Assembly (NCBI GenBank): GCA_010356995.1
Contig: ML996692.1
Location: 62,001-126,000, forward strand
DNA: 64,000 nucleotides
Direction: 5' to 3'
DNA from: Trichodelitschia bisporula
Lineage: Eukaryota; Ascomycota; Dothideomycetes; Phaeotrichales; Phaeotrichaceae
The translations under genes and the position numbers were made by a program. Of this stretch, positions 21,350 to 32,458 are shown one piece after another. The notes beneath the pieces are model-generated. The model was not told where the DNA came from and did no database searches. It saw only the letters and a program-made list of their open reading frames with translations. The stretch's first letter is position 1. Each line of letters opens with the position of its first letter.

Positions 21350-24300
21350 TTACTCCTCCTCGTACTCCTCCTCCGCCTCCTCCTCGTACTCTTCCTCCGC
21401 CTCCTCTTCAGCCTCCTCCGCTTCTTCCTCTTCATCAGAGCCAGAAGACGAGGATTCCTCAGCCTTTTCAACCTCCTCCTCCACCTCTTCTTCAGCCTCC
21501 TCCGCTTCTTCCTCAGCCTCCTCTTCAGCCTCCTCAACTTCCTCTTCAACATCTTCCTCCTTTTCCTCGACCTCATCCTTCACACGCTCGGCTACACCCC
21601 CCGCCGCGGCCCCAAACCCGAACCCCCCTACTGCCTGTCGTACGCTGTTGAATCCTTCAGTAAAGCCCCCAGGAACCCCCCCGACGAACTCACCTCCACC
21701 ATAGCCGCCACCGCCGCCGCCGCCGTAGCCGCGCTCTTCACCGTAGCCACCCTCACGCCCACCACCATACTCCTCGCGACGGCCCTCACCGTACCCGCCA
21801 CCACCACCACCACCACCACCACCACCATGCTGCCCACGCCGATCATCATCCGAGGAATCATCATCATGATGACCATGCGCCTTCTTGCGCGCCTTCTTCT
21901 CCGCCTTCTCACGACGCTTGCGCTCCTCATCCTCACCATCCTCATCATCGCTCCGCCGACCACCATGGCGCCTAAACATCAGCACCACCCACAATATAGG
22001 ATAAGCTAACTCACCGAGTCTCCTGCGAGTAGTACTCGCCGCTCTGCCCAACGCCCTCAGTGCGCGTGTTCGCCGCCCACTGCCCCGCAGAGCTCTCGTA
22101 CTGGCGCTCCTCGCGACGCTCGTAGCCGCCGCTCTGGGTCGGGCCGGATGAGACCGTCTGCTGGAAGCCGTAGCCCGCGGCGCCGGAGGAACCGTCTTGC
22201 TCGTAGCGCGAGTACTCGTCGCGGCGACCGCCGCCCGGGTACTCGGTGCGGCTGTATTGGGCCTGTGCGTGACGCTCTTCGCCCTCGCCGTGACGAGGAC
22301 CATGGCTCTCCTCCTGGCGGCCGTAGCCTTGCTGTTGCTGCTGATCATAGCCTTGCTGCTGACTATAGCCTTGCTGCTGACCACCATAGCTCTCTTCCTG
22401 ACGGCCATAACTCTGCTGGCGCGGAGGCCGGCTCGCAGTCTCAGTGTACGACGTGGTGTACGACCCGTCGTCATTGTATCCCGTCTTCTTGTAAGTCTTG
22501 TGCTCGTCGCCATCACCGCTGAGTGCACCACCAAGCAGCGACGCGCCAACGCCGCCAACCACGCCACCGACAATGCTCCCGAGGATGCCGCCACCGACAG
22601 CATCCCCAGCCGTCTTGCCGACCTGGTCACCGAACTTATTCTGCCCGGGAGACTGGTACCCACTGCTGCTGCCACCACCAAAGCCCGACTCTCCGCCCAT
22701 AGCTTGGTTGAGCCCGCCAAGGACACCGGCGCCCAGTGCACCGCTAATGGCCGCCCCGGGCGACTGCGGAAGCGCATTCTGCTGGCCGAGCGGCTTGCCG
22801 CATCCGTGACCCGAGTCGTGCACGCCTTCCTTGTGGTTGCGGCCATTCTCAACGCCTCTGCGGCTGAGCTTGTCGCGCAGGTCGCTCTTCTCGCGCTCGC
22901 TCTTCCCGTTCCACCACTGCTCAACGACCTGGAACATCTGCCCACGGCCGTCGGCGGCACCGTCGTCACCGTACTGGCGCAGCGCCGGGTGATGGAAGAC
23001 GCCCGCAATGATGCGAGAGATGGTACGGTCGACGTCAGCTCGGTCGTTGTCCCAGCACTCCACGATCTGCGGCACAACCCACTTGATCACCTGACTGGCC
23101 ACCTTGCCGGCCGGCTCGTTGAGGATGTTGCTGAAGTGATCCTTGGAGAGCATCGAGTGCGTGGGGTCGGAACAGTTGTCATCTTGGAAGACGATGAGTT
23201 GCTTCTCGCGGCTGCTCTGGATGACCTCGGAGGAGCCAGTGGCCAACTCCGTCTTGATCTGGCTGACGATCGGCAGCACATACGGTGCAATGAGCGAGAA
23301 CACAAAGATGCTCATCTGCTCTTGCAGTTTCTCGAGCAGGTCCGGCAGGATGGGAATATTCTCAATGGTCTCGGTGATGGAATGCATGATCTCGTCGTGG
23401 AACTCGAGCACGGGGTAAATCTGCTTGGACATCTCCTGGACCTGGCGAGTGAAAGCCTCGGGCTCCTTAGGCGAGATGTTCATGTTCTGCATCTGCGCCG
23501 CCGCCGCGTTGGCCTGCAGCTCGTCGACTTTGCCAGCCTCGTCATTGCCGCCAAACAGACCGCTCGGGAGCTGATTGAGCAAGTCCTTGATCAAGCTCGC
23601 GTTCTCATGCTGAGTCGAGTTGGCAATGGTACCCTCGAGTTCCTGCATCTCAGATTGCGTCGCCTTGTCGGAGAGCTCGCCCATGACGGAGTGGAGAAAG
23701 TCAACACCGCCAAAGGTGCCCGTGATCAACGGCCAGACGGGGCCGCGCGCGCCACGGACGTTGACCTGGGTGCGACGTCCGACGTGCGGGAACACATCGC
23801 GCTCACCCATCTCAATGAGGCAAAGCTCGACATAGTTGGAGTGAGCCGAGTAGTCTTCGAGACAGTGGTTCGCCGTGCCCAGGAGGCGAAACGCCTCATA
23901 AAGATCATCCTTGTTTTGGGTGCGGTTGTACCGACGGCCAAGATCGATGCAGCGGCGGTAGAGGTCACGCACCAGGCCGGCGGACGTGGTGATACCCTTA
24001 TCTTCCGAAGCGATGTAGTTCTTCAGGCCGGTGCGCTCATCGATGGCCAGCTCACGACGCTCATCGACGGGGCCGCGGAGACGACGATCGTACTGCCGCG
24101 CGTCGAGATTGTCGGCATAGTCCTTCGGGTTGTCAATGTGCTCCTCAGGCCTGTAGCAACCCAGTCTATCACGGGTAACCTCAAACTCCTTGGTTCCAAA
24201 GCCGAAGCTGAGGAAGCCCAGGATCCAGAGCAAGATACGAATCGCCTCTGCGCTAACCATCTTGACGGTGCCGACATCAACAGCCTGCGAGTAGTCGCGG

Positions 24301-24591
24301 AGCCAGTTGCCAAAGTACACGCGCTTGACATCAAGCTTGGAGAACTTCTTGCCGCGACCGGCACGGGTCATGAACAGGGCCAACAGGGTATCTTCGATAT
24401 CGCTACAGATGTCAGCCTTGCGCAAGTTTGGCAGCTTGCACTAACCCATGACGCCAGTTCTGGCCCTCAATCTTGGAGACAGAAGCAATGTTGCCCGCAC
24501 CAAAGGCATGGGCGGGGCGGGCATAGAGAACGAGCAGCAGAAGCGCACAGGGCAAAGCCCAAGTGCTCAGGTTGAATCGCGAGCTCGCCAT
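21350..24591 (-). CDS. het-c: Heterokaryon incompatibility protein Het-C
   Basis: Homologue of Neurospora HET-C, a secreted or membrane-linked glycine-rich protein whose alleles control vegetative incompatibility. Three exons (24591-24446, 24402-22015, 21971-21350) give 1051 aa. Residues 1-29 are a signal peptide (ALLLLVLYARPAHA). Then come DIEDTLLALFMTRAGRGKKF, KRVYFGNWLRDYSQAVDVG and a LLGTANHCLEDYSAHSNYVEL block, all hallmarks of the conserved N-terminal domain. A Gly-rich segment (VGGGILGSIVGGVVGGVGAS) is followed by Gln/Tyr/Gly-rich repeats. The third exon adds a basic KKARKKAHGHHDDD stretch, a poly-Gly run, Gly/Tyr repeats, and a terminal 90-residue Glu/Ala region. The 792-codon open frame on the opposite strand (22197-24575) is a by-product of codon bias. 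Because genes of this family are usually polymorphic, allelic comparison would matter. Confidence 0.92.
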
Positions 24592-25185
24592 GATTGCGCA
24601 CGGCTGCTGTCGAGTGGAAAATTTATGGAGTTGTAAAGTTTGTCGTTTTGGTTCGTGCGGAGAGCTGAGGAGGGGCAGCTGTGGTGGGGAAGTTTAGTGC
24701 GAGCCTGGCGAGGGGAAGTCCAAGACAAACCAAGAGTCACCAGCGGCCAAGACCTGCCCCTCATTCTCCGTGTCAGCCAAGGCTGGAGATAGGTACTCAT
24801 TGGCTGATGTGCGTTTGGATATGGGTGTTGGCGGAATGATGCACAGCTGAAAATCAGGCCGACGATTGCTGCCTACAAAACAATCACCAACGGCAACATG
24901 AATTACATCCGTAGAGTCTCCGAAAGTGGAATCTATGTAGCTCAGTCGGACATTTCATGAATATTATCCGTACATGCCCCCATCCTTCTAAACTATGTGA
25001 CGATGTTTTTCAGTCCCATCAGAGCATGATGCATAGTTTGGTGGTGCGAATGACAACCTATGCAGGGCGAATCTAGAACTAGTGGTCCAGACTCCTGTAA
25101 ACGCAGTAACCCGAACCCATGCCAGCCAGCCCAACGCCAGCCAATGTATCCGTCACCAAACCAAACGCCGACCCATCACGAAGAG
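24592..25185. other. Intergenic: Het-C promoter and macro-domain 3' flank
   Basis: No gene is supported. The right part is AT-richer than neighbouring DNA. Polyadenylation of the macro-domain gene should lie at 25100-25185. Confidence 0.55.
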
Positions 25186-26615
25186 CTACTTCTCGGACTC
25201 ATCTGCATCTTCTACGGTCGCCTGGTACGGCCGCTCGACCTTCTCCCACTCGTCTTCCTCGTCTGTCTCTTGCTCCAGCTTTTGCTTCTTGGGCTCCGGA
25301 GGCAGCAGCACGCCCGAAGTGTCGGGAAGCACTTCGATCAAGTCGCTCGGCGAGGGCACATCAATAGCTTCCTCATTGAGAGTGCCCGAGGCCGTCATCG
25401 AGGATGCTTCGGGCTCGACTATAGAGACACCACCGTCCTCAATGTCGCATACGCCGGTGCGCTCATTCATGTCCTTGATGTGGGCGGTGTGTTGAGCTAA
25501 GACCGGCAACTTTTCCACGACGGGGCTCGGGGAAGGAGAGTTCAACTTGTTGTCCTTTGGCGTAACTTGCTTGGTGGAAATCCCCTTCTTCTCGGCAAGA
25601 TATTCCGCAAACCCTCTGTTCCAGGGCAGCGCAGAATCCTTGTCCGGGTCCCTAGAAGTGCCCCTCTCGTTGTGCACCTCAGCCTTTGGTTCAGCCTTGG
25701 GCACCTCGGCATGGGGAAAGATCACACTGGAACGATGGAACGATTAGGCCAGTATAAACGAGACGTGCCCACAACTTACGGCAGAAACTCTCGGTACGCA
25801 TCCAAGTCTTTCTCTAAGAAGGTGCAGAACACGATCCGATCCAGCTTGTCGCCGCTCTCATCCAGCCATGAGTGAACCGCTTCCAACGCGACCCACGCGG
25901 CTTCCTTGGTCGGGTACCCGTATACGCCGGTGCTAATCGATGGGAAGGCGACTGCTCGCAAGCCCGCTTCGGTGGCAAGATCCAGGCTGCGGCGGTAGCA
26001 TGAACGCAGCATCTCGCTGTGGGTGTGTTCCTGCTCTGTCTCAAAGTACTTCGGCCCCACCGTGTGGATGATTTTTCGAGCGGGCAGGTCGAAGCCATCG
26101 GTCATCTTCGCATTGCCAACCTCACACCCGTTCAATTCAGAACACGCATTGAAAAGCCCCCGCCCGGCGGCGTGGTGGATGGCGCCGTCAACACCACCAC
26201 CGCCCATAAGCGTTGTGTTGGCTGCGTTCACGATGGCATCAATGTTGAGACAGGTGATATCATAGCGTATGAGGCTGATTTTCGAATTGTGGACCTCGTT
26301 CGGCGGTATATGACACCCATGCGGGGAGTTGATGCGCAGTTTACCAGTGTCGTAGAGGGCCGTAAGCGACGGAATATCCGCAATGGCTAGAGTAGGGGGC
26401 ATTGTGCTAGACTGTAGCTCCGTGGAGCCTGCGGGGACAGTTAAACAGGCTACTTCTAGTCGGGGGATGCAGTGAGAAGGAAAGGAGCGAAAAAAAGGCG
26501 TACCTTGCGGGGATTCACTGTGTAGAGTTCTTTCCCTAACAGTGACGGGGCTGTCACGAAAGTTGTCAGGTGTGAGCTCAAAGACCTCACCAGGGAGATT
26601 GTTGTCTTCGGCCAT
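25186..26615 (-). CDS. Macro-domain (ADP-ribose-binding) protein
   Basis: A MacroD-type protein, expected to hydrolyse mono-ADP-ribose from proteins or O-acetyl-ADP-ribose. Proposed exons are 26615-26504, 26428-25780 and 25726-25186, giving 433 aa. If the ATG at 26402 is used instead, the product is 387 aa; many family members start with a segment like [18 protein letters not shown], so the shorter form is equally likely. The macro domain (residues about 80-270) carries the adenine/ribose pattern [20 protein letters not shown], then [19 protein letters not shown] and the phosphate loop [10 protein letters not shown]. The C-terminal 180 residues are Ser/Pro/Glu-rich and end in an acidic EEDEWEKVE patch. 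Intron 1 is 75 nt, a multiple of three, and free of stops. The gene is divergent from the RWD gene. Confidence 0.85.
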
Positions 26616-27065
26616 ATTTATGACGATGTTGCAGAGAGATCTGGGAAGCTTGAGCCACATAGAGGTCGTACCGTACTCGTCGTGCGTAATGATCAGCGCT
26701 TGGCGGTCCGCGTCCGTGCGCTTCACATAACGCGCAAGGGTCACATAAAAAAGAGTTGTTGCTCCCTCTGTCCACAAAACGCACAGGCAAGACAGCTACA
26801 ACCTTCTCAGGTGGTACTTGGCGGTTGTGTTCGGGCGGTTGTGGCGGCCGTAGCGGCTTTTAGTAGCTTGGGAGCGAACAACCACCACTTCCCGCTGTCC
26901 GCAATGCGCTTTCAGGTACAATGCCAACTCGTTTGACAGTTTCGGCCCCTGTGAAAGGCTTACACCGAAGAATGAGACCTCTGGACCGCAGAACATCTGC
27001 ACACACACACCTTTATCCCAGGAGATGTGAGGCGGCTACAGGCTTACCGTTGATACCACACAGCC
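26616..27065. promoter_or_regulatory. Divergent promoter, macro-domain and RWD genes
   Basis: 450 bp lie between the two start codons (about 660 bp if the macro-domain gene starts at 26402). An open frame from the macro gene runs upstream to about 26777 but has no good start, so I leave it out. No known motif stands out. Confidence 0.45.
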
Positions 27066-27794
27066 ATGGCCCTACCGCATGCCGAACATCAAGCATGTGC
27101 AGACGAATTCGCAGACGAATTAGCCCTGCTGGAAGCTATGTTCCCCGAAGAGATTGTCTACGACTCCAAGCGCAGTGAGATCTCGTATCGAGCCGAAGAC
27201 GGCACTCTCCAGCTGCGAATCCCGCCGGAGTATCCGAGAGCAGCTCGCCCAGAAGTTATCACTGCGTCCGGACCTGCCAAACAAGATCTTCGCGACCACC
27301 TCCTGTATCGGATCGCTATCATGGAGGTTGGAGAACCTGTTCTGGATGCCGTCATATCAGCATTTTTGGATATCATCACCGCGGAGCGGGAGGCTGAAGG
27401 CCAGTCGCAGGAAACGGAGGTCTCTACCCGCGAGCCAGATGGAAGAAAGACGGTCATTATCTGGCTACACCACTTGCTAGCCACTTCCAAGCGGAAGCAT
27501 GCACTCGCGCCCGAAGGCGATGCCGCGACCTCTGTCTCAGGGGTCACCAAGCCCGGCTATCCAGGTGTCATGCTATTCTCCGGGCCAGCGCACGCTGTAG
27601 ATTCGCATGTCCACGCCCTGAAGCGACTCCGATGGCAGGCTTTCCAAGTTAGGCACGAGGCGAATCAGGAATGGAAGTTCAAGCACGGGCAAAGCATCAT
27701 CGAGGTCGAAACCATCAGTGAGGTGGTGGGCGCAGTTGAGGATGAAGCCAACGGGAAAAGAGAGATCATCTTAGCTGCCCTGAGGATCAAATGA
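27066..27794 (+). CDS. RWD and DUF1115 domain protein (RWDD2-like)
   Basis: A single exon of 242 aa. The RWD domain spans residues 1 to about 110: a helix CADEFADELALLEAMFPEE followed by strands and the conserved YPRAARPEV turn, which matches the YPxxxPP signature in loosened form. Residues 125-240 form the DUF1115 (RWDD2 C-terminal) part, with KRKHALAP, PGYPGVMLFSGP and RLRWQAFQVR. RWDD2-type proteins are widely conserved but have no settled role; RWD domains usually bind proteins such as ubiquitin-conjugating enzymes or Gcn1. It is probably cytosolic; no targeting signal is seen. The start ATG sits in a CAGCCATGG context. Confidence 0.82.
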   Translation: MALPHAEHQACADEFADELALLEAMFPEEIVYDSKRSEISYRAEDGTLQLRIPPEYPRAARPEVITASGPAKQDLRDHLLYRIAIMEVGEPVLDAVISAFLDIITAEREAEGQSQETEVSTREPDGRKTVIIWLHHLLATSKRKHALAPEGDAATSVSGVTKPGYPGVMLFSGPAHAVDSHVHALKRLRWQAFQVRHEANQEWKFKHGQSIIEVETISEVVGAVEDEANGKREIILAALRIK

Positions 27795-28309
27795 GCTGCC
27801 AGAGAACTGCCAGACCTCGTCGCCTGTTTCTCTTTTGCTGGAGCTTGCCGTTCCTGACGTCTTTGATGCGACGGCGGGGATGTAGGCATCCCACGCTTCC
27901 AACCCGTCTCCCTGTAATAGGGCACCATACGGCCATCCTGTCGCCATATCAAGTGATGCGATTCTTTATGTCGCCATCGACTTCATTGGGCAACTTCAAT
28001 ATACCTGCAAGTCATTGGCCCCTGGGATCCACATGCTCGAAATGACGCGTTTCAGTCAATGACGTCACGTCCAGGCAACCCCGTCGCGATCATCGACACA
28101 ACGACATTCAGAGACATTTCCCGCGATCAATCAATTAGAGTCGACTATTTTACAGGCCTCGACCAATCACTCGCATATGCGGGGGTTAGGCGGTCTTCCA
28201 AGATTCTAGGCGGGAAGAAGTTAAATAGCTGCGACTCGAGACCCTTCCCAACCCCAGCTCCACAAGCTTCAACCACACACTCAACCACAAATACCAAACA
28301 ATCGCAATC
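27795..28309. other. Intergenic, promoter of the small glycine-rich gene
   Basis: No gene is supported. The last 60 bases are C/A-rich, which suits a leader for the gene at 28310. Confidence 0.5.
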
Positions 28310-28695
28310 ATGACCGGAATTGAGCACGATACTGGCGCCACCAAGGTGGCCAAGGGCGTCACATCGACCCTGGGCAATACCGTACGTCGCACCCGCCGCC
28401 TTCTCCCTTCCTGACATCTCCTCCCCTCCTGACATCTCCTCCCCTCTTGACACCTCCTCTCTTCCCCTACTACTCAAGCTAACAACCCCCCCCCCCCCAG
28501 GTCGGCGGCCTCACAAACACAGTCGGCGGCGTCGTCGGCGCCACCGGCCGGGGACTCGGCGAGACGGTGGGCGGAGCCGTCGGCGGCCCAGGCAAGAGCG
28601 TCGGGAAGGGCATCGCGGATGTCGGTGGTGGTGTTGAGGACGGCGCGGGGCGGGTCGCGCAGACCACTAAGGATGCCGGCGAGTGGAAAGCCTAG
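28310..28695 (+). CDS. Small glycine/valine-rich protein
   Basis: Two exons, 28310-28381 and 28501-28695, joined over a 119-nt intron (GTACGT donor, acceptor after a run of 13 C) give 88 aa. It opens MTGIEHDTGATKVAKGV and continues with imperfect Gly-rich repeats of the type TVGG-x-TNTVGGVVG, GATGRGLGETVGGAVGG and GKGIADVGGG. Small proteins with GLTxTVGGVVGxTGRGLG-type repeats are common in filamentous fungi and of unknown function; the amphipathic pattern recalls LEA-like proteins. There is no signal peptide. The frame and splice phases agree and both exons have coding-like codon use. Confidence 0.75.
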
Positions 28696-29166
28696 ATCAA
28701 GGTGCTGACCGGATTGATATGATTTTGGAGCGTTGATGTTGAATTTTTTACTGTACACACTTATGAGTCTGTCTATGAACGGTCGTATTTTTTATTTATT
28801 TTTTTTGCCCGATGTTGCTGCTGATGTGTTACCGAGCTTCTGATTACGAGCCATGTGGGCGGGTAGGTGCTCGTGAGTTGAAGCCTTGATCGCGTCACCT
28901 TGGTATGGGGACTTCTTGAGCGTCTCTCGACACTCTTCTCTTCTTCGTCTTCCATCAAACTTTTCACTTCACACCGTAGCCATTGCACATGTCAAGCCTC
29001 TGCTTCCATTGCACCTTGTCAGCACGATACTGAGGAAAACCACGTACACTGTGGTATTCAAAAACCCCTCTATGTCCCCAAGCTGACCCAAGATGCTGTA
29101 GATACCAGCCGACAACCGGCAAGCCAGTCCGGATCTCTACCCCAAACGCCTATCCCCAAAGAACCC
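28696..29166. other. Convergent intergenic spacer with repeat copy
   Basis: This is the shared 3' flank of the glycine-rich gene (+) and the Pro/Ser-rich gene (-). It contains copy 2 of the dispersed repeat. Confidence 0.55.
28896..29035 (+). repeat. Dispersed repeat, copy 2
   Basis: A shorter copy that shares CGTCTCTCGACACTCTTCTC, TTCTTCGTCTTCCATCAA, ACTTCACACCGTAGCCATTG and CACATGTCAAGCCTCTGCTT with copy 1 (15161-15395). The end CCTTGTCA...GCACGATACTGA matches the end of copy 3 better. It lies in the 3' flank of two convergent genes. Confidence 0.6.
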
Positions 29167-31474
29167 TCACACCCCAACAGCATTAAGAAACTCCTCCCTC
29201 CCCTCCTCACTCCCAAACACAACCTTCAGATACCGCAGCTCCCTCCCAATCCCCACCCCATCCCTCAACCCAAGCACCATCTTCCTTCCCCTCCTCTCCG
29301 CCTCCTTCGGCGGCCTTATACACGCCGCATCAACCTCCACCACACTCCCCCCAGCCGCCGGATTCTTATTCCTGACAAACCGGACCACGCGCCCCCCAGG
29401 CCCGTCAAGAACCTGCAACGTCTCGCACCCCGCCTCCTGCGCATTCCCATGCGTAAGCGCCGACTTAATACTCTCCACATCAACACTGGTAAGTACCTTG
29501 CGCCCCGTAATCGCCTCCACGAACCCCCACGCCTCATCCCTATTCACAAAGCTATACTGCGGATGAAAGCTCGCGTGCGGCGCGAACCTAACCACAAAAT
29601 TGATCCTCGGGTCCCGCGCGCGGAACGCCGCTACAATGGCCACATTCTCCAGAAACGGGGTGTTGTTCGCGCCCGCCGCCGTCATCCACAAGTCGTCCAC
29701 AATCTCCTGCCCCGTGCTCGTTTTGGAGATCAGGGTAATGGCCGCGGTGCCAGCCCCGCGGGGCTGCGGCTTGAGGCGTACTTCGAGGTGCATCAGGCTG
29801 GCGGATTGCAGGGCCGAGCCGCGCCGGTACCACAGCTTGCAGGCGTCGGGCGCGAAGGGGCGGGCGTGCGCGAGGTCGCTGGTGAGGGAGAGGCGCGAGA
29901 TACTGCTTGCGGATGAGGGGTGCGAGTGCGAGGAGGAGGAGGTGCTAGCATACGTGCTGGCCGTGCTGACCGTCGAGAGGGAAGCCGTTTCGGCACCCGC
30001 GGCGAGGAAAGTGGTTCTAGTTTGGTGGGGGCGGGGGCGGTGCGGGAGAGAGGGTGGTGCTGCGTGCCATGGGGAGGAGCTGCTGGAGCGGGCGCTGACA
30101 GGCAGGGTGAGGGTCAGTTCGGAGAGGGATAGGGGGATGTCGTCTTCAGGTAGATGGCGGGGGGAGAGAAGGCCGGGCGGGGACTTGGGACCTGCGGGAC
30201 CTGCTGGAGACGAGTGGAGCGGGAGGAGGCTGGAGAAGGGTGGTGGGGGTTGAAGTGGGGTGGAGGTGAAGGGTGATTTGGGAGGTTGGACGGAGGCGAG
30301 GCGGGGCGGCGACGTATGTGACGGTGGAGGTGTGAAAGGCGGTGGAGAGGCGAGCTTTTGAGGAAGCGTGAAAGGTGGAGGGGCCGAGAATGGCTGAGGT
30401 GCCCCGAAAAGTGGACGAGATGCCGAAGAGGGAAAGAGTGGGGAAGACGTTGCTGGCTGCGAAGAGAAGGAAAATGGAGGGGATGTTGTTGCCTGCAAAG
30501 ACGCGAAAAGTGGAGATGTGGTTGGTTGCGAAGATGCGAATAGTGAAGGAGACGTTATTGGCTGTGAAGACGCATAGAGCGGGGGAGATGTCAGTGGTTG
30601 GGCGGGCGCAAAGGGCCGAGGCGGCGCGAATGGTGCGGTGTCCTGGATGAAGTCCTGCACGACGCGAACGTGCGTCGTCGACTCCTCGACATGCTTTCTC
30701 TTCGCACCTGCTATCGGTGTGCAATGCTGGTCCACCAGCTCCTGGATCCGGATCGCAGCCCTCGACTTTTGCCGGGGACCTGCAAGTGCTGACAAGGCTG
30801 GAGACGAGAGGCTGGACGGCGGTCCAGAGGGAGCAAGATTGAGCGGCGTCCTCTCCGGCTGACTTGTGAGAGTATCCTTCGGAGCCGCAAAGGTCGAAGG
30901 GGATGGGAGCGGCTCAGTCTTGATGGGAGGTATCGTGAGCGAAAAGTTGAAGCGTGACTCCGCCATCGTCGCATCAGGCATCGGTAGCGCGTCAGAGGCA
31001 GTGTCTTGGTCCTGTGGAGTAAAGGTTGCGGAGAGACTGCGAAACATGAGCACGACGTCGCTCGTCGACGACAAAAACTTACGAGCTTAGCCCCGCCTCC
31101 AGCCGAGTACAATGGGCGTCTAGCTCGCGGACGTGGCCGCGATATTCGTCACAGAAGCGCTGCACATGGACCATGTCCGTCACTAGCCAAGGGACAACCT
31201 CACGCAGCGCACTGCCAAGCCCCGAGCGCGGAAGTACTTGGTCAGGGTCGATGAAGAGCTCTAAGTCCAAAAGGCGTTTACGAAAATCTTTGAGGGGCTG
31301 AACGGCGGCGAAGGCGGATTTGTCGCACTCGAGCTGAGCGAGGCGGGAGCGGCAGTTGACGATATCGAGGAAGAGGTCGTGGACGTGTTGCGGTACGTTG
31401 GCCAATTGGCCGTAAAGGCGGTCGAGATGCTGGATGTCTTCTAGGAGTTTGGTTATGACGGTCGCCAATTCCAT
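29167..31474 (-). CDS. Pro/Ser-rich hypothetical protein with conserved C-terminal domain
   Basis: Two exons, 31474-31083 and 31036-29167, with a 46-nt intron, give 753 aa. Residues 1-130 form an alpha-helical domain (MELATVITKLLEDIQHLDRL..., LVTDMVHVQRFCDEYRGHV), probably a coiled coil. Residues 190-400 are low complexity and contain about five copies of an 11-13-residue repeat of the type LFASSQPTTSP. The C-terminal 250 residues look folded: CKLWYRRGSALQSASLMHLE, a TAAITLISKTS strand and NFVVRFAPHASFHPQYSF, followed by a mixed tail; this resembles a PH-like or RanBP1-like fold but I cannot assign it. The Ser/Phe-rich repeats are reminiscent of nucleoporins but lack clear FG spacing. Function is unknown. 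The 3' 150 codons use G/T-ending codons. Confidence 0.72.
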
Positions 31475-32263
31475 GGTATTGAAGCAGAAGAAGTAGGGGA
31501 GAAGATAGGCATGGTGTTTAAAGGCGGGGGTGGGTTGCGGGGGATAGAGGAGAGGTCACTGATTTGGGCTTGGCTCAGCCGGGAGCGGATAGAGGCAGAA
31601 GCATGTTTCGGGACGGCCGATGGAAGTATTTTTGCAAAGAGAATGTAGTAAGAGAGAGAGACCAGCTGGCGGCTAGTAAGGTGGTTGGTGGTTGGCGGTT
31701 GGTGGTTGCAGAGGGCAATGGTTATTTCTCGTGTTGAGATGGTGAGCGTCGGCGAGACGAGCAGTGACAGTCCAGTGGCTGTGCAAAGACCAAGGGGATA
31801 GATAGTGGGGGGGCACGAAACAAATAAAACCTTGGTTCCGCTTGCACCGTCCACTTTGCACTTTGCGTGATGGCACGCCGCTGCGGCGTCGGAGGTTTTC
31901 CTTTTGGGGTTGTCACTTCGTACTTTGCATTGTACATGGTGGTAGACTGGGGATGATGAAATAGAGTACCGGTATGGAGTGGATGCAGTTGGTGCATGCA
32001 ACAAGACCGCGCGCCGGGGATCTGGGGGCGGGCTTGAAGCTTTGTCGGTGACGGCGGCGCAGAAGGGGCCAGGCAAAGGTGGAGGCTCGGGATGATGCCA
32101 AGAACAACTGAAGGACACTGACGAGCTGTGATGGGACAGAAACACCAAGCGGAAAGCTCGGCACTGTCACCGTGGGTTTCCGAGTGTACCTTACCTAATC
32201 CTTCTCATGAGGCTGACGCCACGCTCTTCTCATTGCTCCTTCCTCCCAGGTGCTAGCCAAGAG

Positions 32264-32271
32264 CACGTGGG
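32264..32271 (+). promoter_or_regulatory. CACGTGGG site, likely phosphate-control element
   Basis: CACGTGGG matches the strong Pho4 site of yeast and the CACGTG core used by NUC-1/PalcA regulators in filamentous fungi. It lies about 520-560 bp upstream of the phosphate transporter start codons, where such sites are commonly found. Confidence 0.55.
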
Positions 32272-32422
32272 ATGAGTGCTTGGATGGGAAGGCACCAACG
32301 GGCACGAACCTTCCCCGCTGCTTCTTCATGGGAAGCAGTGACCAAGGATGTGCCAGGATATGGTCTCTCGCCCCTTCCTCTCTCACTCATCGTTACTGCC
32401 TTGTGCTTCTCTCCTCTCTTCT

Positions 32423-32458
32423 GATTCACTGACGGATTCACTGACGGATTCACTGACG
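32423..32458 (+). repeat. Tandem 12-mer, three copies
   Basis: GATTCACTGACG occurs three times in a row with no change. Each copy ends in TGACG, a half-site for bZIP factors. It lies about 330-400 bp before the phosphate transporter start. Confidence 0.8.

Noticed and set aside
22197-24575. 792-codon open frame antisense to Het-C
   Set aside because: It lies on the reverse strand of a well-supported gene with C/G-ending codons; the Leu/Ala/Val-rich product matches no family and arises from codon bias.
32423-32458. Tandem 12-mer as CRISPR-like array
   Set aside because: There are no spacers; it is a simple tandem repeat in a eukaryotic promoter.
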